Shown piece after piece: positions 50,541 to 60,077 of a stretch of DNA of 64,000 nt. Under the pieces are notes generated by a model. That model was given only the letters and a program-made list of their open reading frames with translations. It made no database searches and had not been told where the DNA came from. The stretch spans positions 1 to 64,000 of the forward strand of contig CAYYPW010000018.1 in assembly GCA_964473645.1 (NCBI GenBank), read 5' to 3'. A program made the position numbers and the translations under genes. Every line of letters begins with the position of its first letter. Position 1 is the stretch's first letter. The DNA is from HdN1 sp964473645 (lineage in GTDB: Bacteria > Pseudomonadota > Gammaproteobacteria > Pseudomonadales > Ketobacteraceae).

Positions 50541-53500
50541 ATGCGCGAATTTAGTGAATACGAGCAGCGACAAACCCTGTGCGATAGCCCACGATCGCTG
50601 GTGTTACGCGTGACTGATCGGCAATCAGGGGAGGCATTGGTACTGAAAATCGCGCGTGACAATTTGCCCGACCTGGCACTGGGTGAACGCTTAAAGCAAG
50701 AATTCCAGCGTTTGCATTCACTTGATCACCCCCAAATCATCAAAGTGCATGACCTGGTACGCACCCCCTATGGCACGGCTTACAGCATGGAGGATATTGG
50801 CGGGCATTCCTTATTGGATGTGCTTAAACATGAGCCCATTCCATTGACCACAGGATTATCATTGGCGCTGCAACTCTGCGATGCACTGCAGGCAGTGCAT
50901 GTCGCGGGGTACAGTCACCGTGATTTCAGCCCAGCCAATATCGTCTGGAATCGTGATTCGGGCGCGGTGCGTCTGATCGACTTCGGCATGGCGGGCCGCG
51001 ATATCGAGCAACCGGTCGAACTTATTCCCACGGGTTCATTGCAGGGGACATTAGCGTATCTCGCCCCTGAGCAAAGTGGCCGCATCGGGCGGTTGGTAGA
51101 TTACCGCAGTGATTTCTACAGTTTGGGCGCCACGCTATATCATTTGTTTTGTGGGCAAGCTCCCTTTGGCGGTAGTGATTTCGCGGAGTTGGTGCATGCC
51201 CATATTGCACGTACCCCGTTACCTGCGTGGCAGTTGCGTGCCGACGTGCCCCTTGCGCTTTCCGCTGTTCTTAGTAAATTGCTGGCGAAGTCGCCCGACG
51301 ATCGCTATCAAAGTGCTGAAGGTTTGCGTGCCGATCTTCAGCGGTGTCTGCAATTATGTCTGTCGGGAATTGATGATCCGCACTTCGTTGCAGGTGGTGA
51401 CGATCGACCCGCACGATTGACGTTACCGCAACGTTTGTACGGCCGCGATGCTGAGCTTGCGCAGCTGGATGCTGCCATTGCCGACGCAGCGGCAGGGCAA
51501 CGCCAATGCCTGTTAGTCGCAGGTGAGCCCGGGGCAGGAAAGTCGTTTTTGGTAAACGCCTGTCGTCAGTCGGTAGAGCGTCATCGTGGCTGGTTTGCCC
51601 AAGGCAAGTTTGACACGCCTCAATATCGGCGCCCCTACGCGGCCATTCGCCAACTGTGCCGTCAATTGGTGTTGCAGGTGCTGGCCTGCGAAACTCCGCA
51701 GGTGGAACGCTTACGAGAGACGTTACAGCAGCAATTGGGTCAGCATGCCACCGAGCTGCAGCATCAATTGCCGGAGCTGCAACCCTTGCTCGCCTGCGAA
51801 TCGACCTCCCTGGTGCCACATGATGATGAATCTGTGCATCGTATTGCCAGCGCCTTTCAAACGCTGGTGCGACAATTACAGCTCTATCGGCAACCCTTGG
51901 TCGTATTTGTCGACGATTTACAATGGGCGGATCATGCCAGTTTGAGTTTACTGGATGCACTCCTGGCGGACCCGGAATGTGCCCACCTGTGTTTACTCGT
52001 CGCCTGCCGCAGTAATGCGCTGGTGCCTGGCAGCAAACCCGAAGCCTTCTGGCAGCCACTGGCAGCGGCTGCTGAAGCAGACGGTGTGCGGTGTATTACC
52101 GTGTCCGCATTGGATGAAAACGCCATAGGTAAGTGGCTTTCCGATGCCTTGCATCGTCCTGTTGATACACTGTCAGGATTGATCGCCATTGTGCAGCGTA
52201 AAACCGGGGGTAATCCGCTTTTTATACGCCAGTTTATTAGCCTGGCATGCGAGCGTGGAGTCTTTCGCTTTCACAATGGCTGGCAATGGAACGATGGCGC
52301 TTTGCAGGCGTTAACGGCCACCGACAATGTGATTGACCTTACTATTGCGCATTTGCAAACCCTGCCCGACGACACCTGCCAACGGCTGGGGTTGGCTGCC
52401 TGTCGTGGCAATAAATGTGAAATTTCGTTATTGGCGCGTGCTGCTCAATTAGACGAAGGCCGACTGATCGATGTATTGCAACCAGCCGTGCATGCAGGAG
52501 CCATTGTGCTGTTGGGGGGCGAATTACAATTTACACATGATCGCATCAACGAAGCCCTGCAAACGCTTTTTGACAGCGAGCAACGACAACGCTGGCATGC
52601 CCAGTTGGGACAATTACTGGCGGAATCCTGTAACGATTCCTTGCATCAATTGATTGACGCAGCCCATCAGCTCAATCTGGGCAGTGCGTTTTTACCCAAG
52701 GATTGGCATGAGCAATTGGCCAGTATCAACAGGCGAGCAGCTGCGGCTGCTCGTAGCGAAAACGATTTTGAACTGGCTGCTCAGTTTTATGAGCAGGCCG
52801 TCAGTTTAATGCCTGCCGATGCTTGGACGCATCAGTATGTCATGATGTTGGCGTTGCATATCGATTGGGCAGAAGTTGCCTTTTTGGGCGGCGATTATCA
52901 GGTTGCCAAGGCGCTTTTTGTTACGCTGCATGAGCACGCCACTGCGTTGAACGATCGTGTGCGCATTGCCACCAGTGAGATTCTCTTCTACGAAAAAACC
53001 AATTTATTTCTGCAGGCGATTGATCTCGCGAATCAACTATTGCGGGAATTGGGGGTGGAAATTCCAGAGATTGCACTCATCGACGAGGCACGTTCTTTGG
53101 CGCAATTGCAGCGATTGCGTAACAATTTGCAGCGCGTGGGGATAGATCGCATTGCGTCGCTTCCCGCATGTGAAGAGAGTCGAATACGCACAGCCACCGA
53201 CCTGTTGATAAGTGTGGCCGTCCCTTACTGGAACTGTTATCCCCATGCCTTCCCCTACATTTTGATGGAGGCTTCGTGTCTGTCGCTCGAACACGGCACG
53301 GTGGCCTGTACTGCTACTGCAATGACGTTTACCGCGACAGCCGTATGCGCAGGATTCCAGGAATACGAGCTCGGCTATCAACTGGGAAAGGCGGCCCTGA
53401 GTTTGCCGGTGCCAGCGCAGGATTTTCACCAATGCCAGCGCTTGTTTCTGTTTCACAATATGGTGCGCATCTATCATGAGCCGCCGGTTGCGGGCATGAC

Positions 53501-56500
53501 CGAATTGCTGGATGCCTGTCATCTGGGCATCGAGGCGGGAAATCGCCAGTGGGCTTCGTACAGCATCAATCACTACTGTTTGCGGGGATTGCTGGCCGGG
53601 CTGCCATTGCTGCAGGTACAGCAAGCCCAGCAGCAACTCCTGCCTGCCATGCAACGTCTGCAGCAGGAGGATGCCTACGGTTTGTTTGATTCGGTGCGGC
53701 AAGTGGTGGATCAACTGCAACGTCCTGAGTTTGATCCGCTTTTATTGTCGGGTGAATTTTTTGATGAAACCGAGGCGTTACCACGCTACCAAAGCGTTAG
53801 TCATTTTGCGGCCATTGCGCTTGCAATAACGTGTAAGCTGCTGATGCAATTAGTGAGTGACGAATGGGATGCAGCAGCGACGCTTGCTGACACTTATGAA
53901 CCCCTGTTGAAAGCCCCGACAGGGCAGTTACAAACTGAATTTGGTCTCGCCTGTGCTGCACTGGCCTGGTTGCAACGCAGCGATACAGGCAAAGCCGATA
54001 CGACCCGCGCGGAAGAGATTATTCAGCGCCTGCAGTTATTGGAAAAGTTCAATCCTGCAGGGTTTTCGCCGCTGCGACTGCTACTGTCGGCCAAAAAATA
54101 TGAAAAGCAAGCCAATCAACCCGCTGCAATAGAAACCTACGAGCAGGCGATCAACGCGGCAACAGCCATTCAAATGCTGCATTGGCAGGGGCTGGCGCAT
54201 CGACTGGCGGCACAGTGTTGGAAGCAGAGTGGGCAGGAACGTGCTGCCCAGGCCTATCTGCTCGATGCCGTGCATGCCTGGCGTCGCTGGGGAATGCCAG
54301 CTGGCGTGAAAGCCTTGCAGCAGGAATTACCTGGGCATCTGACGGTCACCCTGGGGGGCGGGTCGGCTGGATCATTGTCATCCAAAAGCGCCAGCAGCAG
54401 CGATCCTCTCGATTTTGCAGCCGTCGTCAAAATGAATCAGGCCATTGCTGCCGAGCTGGTGCTTGATAAACTGCTGGCCACGTTGTTACGCATCGCCATG
54501 GAAAACGCAGGTGCAGAAACGGGACATTTGCTGTTGCCAATAGACGGGCAATTGATGTTGGCCGCTCGTTGTGATGCAGAATCGCCGGCGCAAACGCTCA
54601 ACCCTTATGAAATACCACAAGGTTTACCGCAGGCGGCCCTGCGTTATTGTGCCAGCACCCACAGCCCTTTGTTGGTAGAGGATCTGCGCCTCGATCCGGC
54701 CTTTGGTGGTGCCAACATGCAAGGCGCTCTGTTAGTGATTCCGTTGGTGTTGCAGCAGAAGTTACAGGGACTGATTTGCCTGACCCATTGGCACCTGCCG
54801 GGGGCCTTTCGCCCTGAACACTTGACGTTATTGCAGTTATTATCATCGCAAATGGCGATCGCTGTGGATAATGCGCTGTTGTATCAGCATTTGGCGGATC
54901 ACAGTCGCACCCTGCAAGAAAATTATCTGGCGCTAAAGCAGGCCAATGCCGCACGTGATCTTGCCGAATTGAAAATGACCAAGCTGGCAAACGCCGTTGA
55001 ACAGACTGCAGATGCCGTCATGATCACAACCCGCGAGGGTATCATAGAATATGTTAATCAGGCCTTTGAACGAATTACGGGTTATAGCAGTGTGGAAGTC
55101 TTGGGGCGTACCCCTCGTTTGTTAAAATCGGGGGAGCATTCGCAAGAATTTTACCACGAGCTATGGCAAACTTTACTGGAGGGAAAACCGTTTAGTAACG
55201 TGCTGGTCAATCGGCGCAAAGATGGCAGCCACTATTACGAAGAACGCACCATCACTCCGCTTTCGCTAGACGGAGCGGCCATCAGCCACTTTATCGCGAC
55301 CGGCAAAGATATTACCGAGCGTTTACAGACAGAACAACGCTTACATCATTTGGCTACTCACGATGCGTTGACCGGCTTGCCTAATCGCAATTTATTCGTC
55401 GAACAATTAAAGTTGGCACTGGCGGCCACCCAATGGCATCAACGCAATGTGGCCGTTATGGTGATTGATCTCGATCGCTTCAAACTGATTAACGACACCC
55501 TCGGCCATGAAGGCGGTGATCAGTTATTGATGACGGTAGCCGATCGAATTCGTCAACAACTGGGTGTAAGCGATTCGATGGCCCGTTTTGGTGGTGCTGA
55601 ATTCGCGGTGATGTTGAACGGTGTTGCCGGCACTGAGGAGGTGACTAAGATCGCCGAACGCATATTGACCGTGCTTGCTCAACCCGTGAGCCTGGCGGAA
55701 CGTGAGATTGTAGTGACCGCCAGTATCGGTATCAGCGTGAGCCCCATGGACAGCGATAACGCGCAGGATCTGCTGCGTAACGCCCACGCTGCGATGCATC
55801 GCGCCAAAGGTGAAAGCCGAAACAGTTGGCAATTTTTTACTGCTGATCTCAATGCCCTCAATTTTGAGCGGCTGGAACTGGAGAGCCTGCTACGACATGC
55901 CTTGGACGAAAAACAATTCAGCCTGGTATTTCAGCCGCAAGTACAGTTGTCAGATCGACGTTGTCTGGGCGTGGAAGCGCTGCTTCGTTGGCAGCATCCC
56001 TCTGGTAAAACCGTATCCCCGGCACAATTTATTCCATTGCTCGAAGAAACCGGCTTGATCGTGCCCGTTGGTGAGTGGGTTATACGCGAAAGTTGTCGGC
56101 GTGCGGTCGAGTGGCAATCCAAAGGGTTTTCGGCGTTGCGCATGTCAGTCAACATCGCGGCGCAACAACTGCAGAGCGGTCAGCTACCGGGCATCGTCGC
56201 GGCGTGTCTGCACGACACCGGGCTTGATCCACAGTGGCTGGAACTGGAACTGACCGAAAGCACCTTGATTGGTCGGGCCGAACCCATACAGCAGCAATTG
56301 ATTGAGTTGCGTAACATGGGTGTGCGGCTCGCCATTGATGATTTCGGCACGGGCTATTCGTCGCTGAGCTATTTGCGGCATTTTCCGATTACCACACTGA
56401 AGATCGACCAGTCGTTTGTGCGTGGTCTACCTGATGTACGGGAAGATGTTGCGCTGGTGCGTTCGATCATTGCGCTGGCCGATGGGCTTGGTCTGGAAGT

Positions 56501-56633
56501 CGTTGCCGAAGGAATCGAAACAGAACAACAGGCAGACTTTCTCAAGGAATTTAGGGGCCTGATCGGACAAGGTTATTGGTTTAGTCGGCCTTTGCCGTTC
56601 GAACAGTTGGTCAACACCTTGTCTGCAAAATAA
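50541..56633 (+). CDS. Giant Ser/Thr kinase - ATPase - GAF - PAS - GGDEF(GGAEF) - EAL regulator
   Basis: From the ATG at 50541 the protein has 2030 residues. Domains in order: a eukaryotic-type Ser/Thr kinase (about 1-270; VLKIARD lysine, YSHRDFSPANI near 125, LIDFGMAG for DFG, APEQ); an AAA/STAND-type ATPase (Walker A GEPGAGKS near 327, VVFVDDLQWADHA as Walker B) with a helical repeat region to about 1290; GAF (about 1310-1453); PAS (about 1480-1590); GGDEF-like domain with GGAEF replacing GGDEF (near 1680), so probably inactive; and an EAL domain with GVEALLRWQHP and IDDFGTGYSSLSYL near-complete, so a likely phosphodiesterase. It merges kinase signalling with c-di-GMP degradation. No membrane helix is seen. 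Convergent with the methyltransferase gene. Confidence 0.9.
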   Translation: MREFSEYEQRQTLCDSPRSLVLRVTDRQSGEALVLKIARDNLPDLALGERLKQEFQRLHSLDHPQIIKVHDLVRTPYGTAYSMEDIGGHSLLDVLKHEPIPLTTGLSLALQLCDALQAVHVAGYSHRDFSPANIVWNRDSGAVRLIDFGMAGRDIEQPVELIPTGSLQGTLAYLAPEQSGRIGRLVDYRSDFYSLGATLYHLFCGQAPFGGSDFAELVHAHIARTPLPAWQLRADVPLALSAVLSKLLAKSPDDRYQSAEGLRADLQRCLQLCLSGIDDPHFVAGGDDRPARLTLPQRLYGRDAELAQLDAAIADAAAGQRQCLLVAGEPGAGKSFLVNACRQSVERHRGWFAQGKFDTPQYRRPYAAIRQLCRQLVLQVLACETPQVERLRETLQQQLGQHATELQHQLPELQPLLACESTSLVPHDDESVHRIASAFQTLVRQLQLYRQPLVVFVDDLQWADHASLSLLDALLADPECAHLCLLVACRSNALVPGSKPEAFWQPLAAAAEADGVRCITVSALDENAIGKWLSDALHRPVDTLSGLIAIVQRKTGGNPLFIRQFISLACERGVFRFHNGWQWNDGALQALTATDNVIDLTIAHLQTLPDDTCQRLGLAACRGNKCEISLLARAAQLDEGRLIDVLQPAVHAGAIVLLGGELQFTHDRINEALQTLFDSEQRQRWHAQLGQLLAESCNDSLHQLIDAAHQLNLGSAFLPKDWHEQLASINRRAAAAARSENDFELAAQFYEQAVSLMPADAWTHQYVMMLALHIDWAEVAFLGGDYQVAKALFVTLHEHATALNDRVRIATSEILFYEKTNLFLQAIDLANQLLRELGVEIPEIALIDEARSLAQLQRLRNNLQRVGIDRIASLPACEESRIRTATDLLISVAVPYWNCYPHAFPYILMEASCLSLEHGTVACTATAMTFTATAVCAGFQEYELGYQLGKAALSLPVPAQDFHQCQRLFLFHNMVRIYHEPPVAGMTELLDACHLGIEAGNRQWASYSINHYCLRGLLAGLPLLQVQQAQQQLLPAMQRLQQEDAYGLFDSVRQVVDQLQRPEFDPLLLSGEFFDETEALPRYQSVSHFAAIALAITCKLLMQLVSDEWDAAATLADTYEPLLKAPTGQLQTEFGLACAALAWLQRSDTGKADTTRAEEIIQRLQLLEKFNPAGFSPLRLLLSAKKYEKQANQPAAIETYEQAINAATAIQMLHWQGLAHRLAAQCWKQSGQERAAQAYLLDAVHAWRRWGMPAGVKALQQELPGHLTVTLGGGSAGSLSSKSASSSDPLDFAAVVKMNQAIAAELVLDKLLATLLRIAMENAGAETGHLLLPIDGQLMLAARCDAESPAQTLNPYEIPQGLPQAALRYCASTHSPLLVEDLRLDPAFGGANMQGALLVIPLVLQQKLQGLICLTHWHLPGAFRPEHLTLLQLLSSQMAIAVDNALLYQHLADHSRTLQENYLALKQANAARDLAELKMTKLANAVEQTADAVMITTREGIIEYVNQAFERITGYSSVEVLGRTPRLLKSGEHSQEFYHELWQTLLEGKPFSNVLVNRRKDGSHYYEERTITPLSLDGAAISHFIATGKDITERLQTEQRLHHLATHDALTGLPNRNLFVEQLKLALAATQWHQRNVAVMVIDLDRFKLINDTLGHEGGDQLLMTVADRIRQQLGVSDSMARFGGAEFAVMLNGVAGTEEVTKIAERILTVLAQPVSLAEREIVVTASIGISVSPMDSDNAQDLLRNAHAAMHRAKGESRNSWQFFTADLNALNFERLELESLLRHALDEKQFSLVFQPQVQLSDRRCLGVEALLRWQHPSGKTVSPAQFIPLLEETGLIVPVGEWVIRESCRRAVEWQSKGFSALRMSVNIAAQQLQSGQLPGIVAACLHDTGLDPQWLELELTESTLIGRAEPIQQQLIELRNMGVRLAIDDFGTGYSSLSYLRHFPITTLKIDQSFVRGLPDVREDVALVRSIIALADGLGLEVVAEGIETEQQADFLKEFRGLIGQGYWFSRPLPFEQLVNTLSAK

Positions 56634-56649
56634 AACATCATTGGGCGCG

Positions 56650-57924
56650 TCAGCCACCAGATTCGCCCGCCGGATTTGGTTTTACCGCCGCAATCAAAAT
56701 ATTTCGAGGCGTTACGGCCAATTCACAAAACTCGCTTACGCTCACCTCATAGCCTTGTGACTCCAACCAGCAGGCGCGATCCAGACATAACCACACTTCT
56801 AATACGCGGCGAAATGCATGCCGGACCAGTTCGACGCGTTGTATGCCTGCGTGCGCTTGCCTGCCTGCTGTTTCAAAAAGGTCGAAATCAATGCCGTTGA
56901 AATCAACGTTATTGATATCAAAGCTATTGATATCAAAGCCAGCCTCGCGTTCACCGCCAATCAGCGTGATTGCGTGTGTGCAAAAATCTGCAAAGCTCCC
57001 ATGAAAAAAACGATCAGGCAGAGAGGGCAGGGGGGCATCTTTGCCAGGCAACATGGTCGTTACCAGCTGCTTGAAACCCAGTCGCCAGGCGCTTTTGCGA
57101 TCTCGTAACCGACGCGCGTGTCCGTTGGCGGTCACCGTTTCCTGCATCGCCAAACGCAATTGTTCGCGGCTCGGTGTCAGGCGTGTTTCAAATAACGTGT
57201 GATCTAGCGCGGTGAGGGGCGTATAAATGGCGGTATCAATCAAATGATAACAACAGGGCGAGAAACTCAGGGCAGCTATCGCTTTCTCAGTAGCAAGGCA
57301 CATTAAACGCAGATGCAACTTGCCGCATGCATGCAGGGCAACACAGTGACAGGCGTTATTAAGATGACGCTCCGCGTCCTGCGCCAACACGTCCTGCAGG
57401 TGGTGCGTTACTTGCGTAGAATGTTTTTTGCCTAGTTGCTCAGCCGCGTTGCAAAGCTCAGCATTCCATTCCAGCGCGACGACCGCAGTATCGTGTTGAA
57501 ACGCCATACTGCGACTTAAATGACCCTTGCCTGCACACCAGTCGATGAGGGGCGACGCATGCGGCTTCAGGGCGGCGGTAAAGGCATTGATCTGGGCCCA
57601 CTTTCGGCCGGGGATATCCCATTCAAATCCAGTGGGCCAGCTCTTTGGCAATGCGCCGGTGGTGTGGGGCAGGCGCATCAGGTCGGTCGCAAGGCCAACC
57701 CCCGGAAGGTGAGGGCTTAGCCAGTGCAACAGCGCATGTGGATGATGCTCAAGCCTTTCCAGCTCATCGTCTGAAAGCGCAAGTAGCGCGTCATAGAGCG
57801 CCGGGTGTGTCGTGGTCCAGGCGGGCATTTGGTGAAACGGTGCAGGCTGCCAATAGGCCGCATGGTCCAGCAAAAAACGTTCGGCCTGTTGATAGTGCGT
57901 TAACCAGGGTGTAGCCCCTTTCAT
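56650..57924 (-). CDS. SAM-dependent methyltransferase-like protein with a DIN/DFN repeat insert
   Basis: A 424-residue protein with a class I methyltransferase core in the Methyltransf_32 style: PLIDWCAGKGHLSRSM is motif I, VVALEWNAELC binds SAM, VALHACGKLHLR follows, and FSPCCYHL is the characteristic CCYH segment. The substrate is unknown; relatives are described as possible RNA or protein methyltransferases. Residues about 331-351 are an unusual low-complexity insert of repeated FDIN/DFN units, from a short DNA duplication. Its start overlaps the stop of the ABC exporter gene by four bases (ATGA), so they form an operon. Confidence 0.8.
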   Translation of the reverse strand: MKGATPWLTHYQQAERFLLDHAAYWQPAPFHQMPAWTTTHPALYDALLALSDDELERLEHHPHALLHWLSPHLPGVGLATDLMRLPHTTGALPKSWPTGFEWDIPGRKWAQINAFTAALKPHASPLIDWCAGKGHLSRSMAFQHDTAVVALEWNAELCNAAEQLGKKHSTQVTHHLQDVLAQDAERHLNNACHCVALHACGKLHLRLMCLATEKAIAALSFSPCCYHLIDTAIYTPLTALDHTLFETRLTPSREQLRLAMQETVTANGHARRLRDRKSAWRLGFKQLVTTMLPGKDAPLPSLPDRFFHGSFADFCTHAITLIGGEREAGFDINSFDINNVDFNGIDFDLFETAGRQAHAGIQRVELVRHAFRRVLEVWLCLDRACWLESQGYEVSVSEFCELAVTPRNILIAAVKPNPAGESGG

Positions 57925-59696
57925 GCTTCGGCCAGTTCTTCGCGCATGCCGAATTGCAGTTCGGCGAGGCGCGCGTACAGGGCGCAGCTACGCAATAAGT
58001 CGTGATGCGTGCCGGTGGCGATCAGGCGGCCTTGATCCATGACTGCAATGCAATCCGCATCGATGACAGTTGATAGTCGATGCGCGATAACGAGTGAGGT
58101 GCGGTCTTTCATCAGGCCATCAAGGGCTTGTTGCACCATATGTTCTGATTCGGCATCGAGGGCGCTAGTGGCCTCGTCGAGCAACAGAATGGCCGGGTTT
58201 TTCAGAAGGGCGCGGGCAATGGCGATTCGTTGCCGTTGTCCACCGGAGAGTTGTAAGCCGCCTTCCCCAATCGATGTGTTCAGGCGCTCTGGCAATCGTT
58301 CGATGAATTCCCAGGCATAAGCGGCGCGGGCAGCGTCTTCAACGTCGCGATCAGTGGCGTCGGGTTTGCCATAACGAATGTTTTCAATCAATGTGCCGGT
58401 AAATAACGCCGGCTGTTGGGGTACAAGCCCCAATTGCGCGCGCCAGTCGTTGGGGTCGAGCTGACGAATGTCGATACCGTCAATGCTGATGCTGCCAGCA
58501 GCAGGATCGTAAAAGCGCAGGATAAGATCAAACAAGGTGGTTTTGCCGGCACCCGACGGGCCCACCAACGCAACGCGCTGCCCCGGTTTGACATCAAGAT
58601 TCAGTTGATCAATTGCCAGACTTTCGGGGCGGGATGGGTAGGCAAAGCGCAATTTGTGCAGTTGCAAATGCCCTTTTACGCGTGCTGGCAATGAGGTTGG
58701 GTGTGGTGGCGCTGTGATTTCATTGCGCGCCGAAAGCAATTCCATCAGACGATCCATGGCGCCAGCAGCGCGCTGTAAGTCGCCCCAGGTTTCACTCAGC
58801 ACGCCAAGCGAGCTGCCGACAATGACGGCATAAAATACAAAGGCGGCGAGTTCACCGCCGGTGATTTTGCCTTGCATCACATCGTGGCCACCGACCCACA
58901 GCATTACGCTGACCGCACTCATGACCAAAATAATTACCAACGCAATCATGCTGGCGCGCTGGCGTATGTGTCCCACGGCATTTTGAAAGGCTAATTCAAC
59001 GCGAGCACCCAGCTGCTGTTCATCTTGTGCATGGTGATTGTAAGCATGCACCGTCTTAATATTCCCCAGGGTTTCGCCCACGTACGTCCCCACATCGGCG
59101 AGACGATCCTGATTACGGCGCGATAGCGTGCGCACCCGGCGCCCATATAGCATCAGTGGCAGCACCACGAGGGGAACAGCGGTAATAACGATGGATGCGA
59201 GTTTCCAGTTGGTCACGAACAGCCAGATAAATCCACCCAGGGCCATCATGATATTGCGTAAAGCCATCGAAACCGATGAGCCAATAACGGTTTGCAAGAG
59301 GGTCGTATCGGTCGTGATGCGCGATTGAATTTCACGACTGCGATTGGCATCGAAAAAAGCCGGGTGTAAATGGATCAGATGCGAAAATACTGCTTTACGC
59401 AAATCGGCGACCACCCGCTCGCCCACCCACGAAACCAAAAAATAGCGCGAGAACGATCCTAGCGCGAGCAGCACGATCAACCCCATGAACAGCAAAATGG
59501 ATTGGTCCAGCTGAGTGCTGTTCTGGGTCGCCAACCCCTGATCGATCAGCATCTTAAGTCCCTGACCCAGGCTCAGCATGACGGTGGCAGTAAACACCAG
59601 CGCAAAGAGGGCGCACACGATCTGCAGACGGTAGGGTTTTAGATAGCGCAGCGCAGGTCGCAGACTTTGAAAACGGTTGAACGGTGTGTCTGACAT
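57921..59696 (-). CDS. MsbA-like ABC exporter (permease-ATPase half-transporter)
   Basis: A 591-residue half-transporter. Residues about 15-320 have six membrane helices (ABC transporter type I), including the substrate loop near LHPAFFDANRSREIQSRITT. The ATPase part has Walker A LVGPSGAGKTTLFD near residue 380, Q-loop LGLVPQQPALF, signature LQLSGGQRQRIAIARAL, Walker B ILLLDEATSALD and the switch His in VIAHRLS. It exports a lipid or hydrophobic molecule as a homodimer; MsbA-type lipid A flippase and multidrug exporter are both possible. It is first in an operon with the methyltransferase-like gene. Confidence 0.92.
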   Translation of the reverse strand: MSDTPFNRFQSLRPALRYLKPYRLQIVCALFALVFTATVMLSLGQGLKMLIDQGLATQNSTQLDQSILLFMGLIVLLALGSFSRYFLVSWVGERVVADLRKAVFSHLIHLHPAFFDANRSREIQSRITTDTTLLQTVIGSSVSMALRNIMMALGGFIWLFVTNWKLASIVITAVPLVVLPLMLYGRRVRTLSRRNQDRLADVGTYVGETLGNIKTVHAYNHHAQDEQQLGARVELAFQNAVGHIRQRASMIALVIILVMSAVSVMLWVGGHDVMQGKITGGELAAFVFYAVIVGSSLGVLSETWGDLQRAAGAMDRLMELLSARNEITAPPHPTSLPARVKGHLQLHKLRFAYPSRPESLAIDQLNLDVKPGQRVALVGPSGAGKTTLFDLILRFYDPAAGSISIDGIDIRQLDPNDWRAQLGLVPQQPALFTGTLIENIRYGKPDATDRDVEDAARAAYAWEFIERLPERLNTSIGEGGLQLSGGQRQRIAIARALLKNPAILLLDEATSALDAESEHMVQQALDGLMKDRTSLVIAHRLSTVIDADCIAVMDQGRLIATGTHHDLLRSCALYARLAELQFGMREELAEA

Positions 59697-60077
59697 AAGG
59701 GCTTCGCTGCCGAGTAAGAAAGGAGGAGGAACAGGGGCCCCATCTTACCAGCAGGACACGCCTGCTCGGTATGGTCCGAATGATCCATGAGCGGAACACG
59801 CTGGTCTGTGGGGGAACCTGGCGTGTCCACAGAGATCAAAAGCCTCGGACGCTGCATGGGTTTTCAGGAATGTCACTTTTTTGTAACGCGACTGGCACCC
59901 CTGCGGCGTAGGTGGTACTATCGTGCCAACAAAAGCGTACAAGTACTTTAGTGCTTAAACGTGTTATAAGGCAGGGGAATGTTAAACTAACGTTCCATTT
60001 ACTTGGTGGCGAAGTCAAAAATCGGCCTTTCAGGAACGCTGAATGGAGCCGACCGGATGGCAAAAAGAGGGGGGCGC
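59697..60077. other. Divergent intergenic region with an inverted repeat, ABC exporter / GMC oxidoreductase
   Basis: About 380 bases. GGAATGTTA (59976-59984) pairs with TAACGTTCC (59988-59996) across AAC with one G-T wobble, about 80 bases before the GMC gene, and could be an operator. A TTATAA -10-like box lies just upstream at about 59964. No gene is seen. Confidence 0.35.

Noticed and set aside
51271..52059. 262-codon frame antisense to the giant kinase gene
   Set aside because: Arg/Ala/Pro-rich shadow of a conserved ATPase domain.
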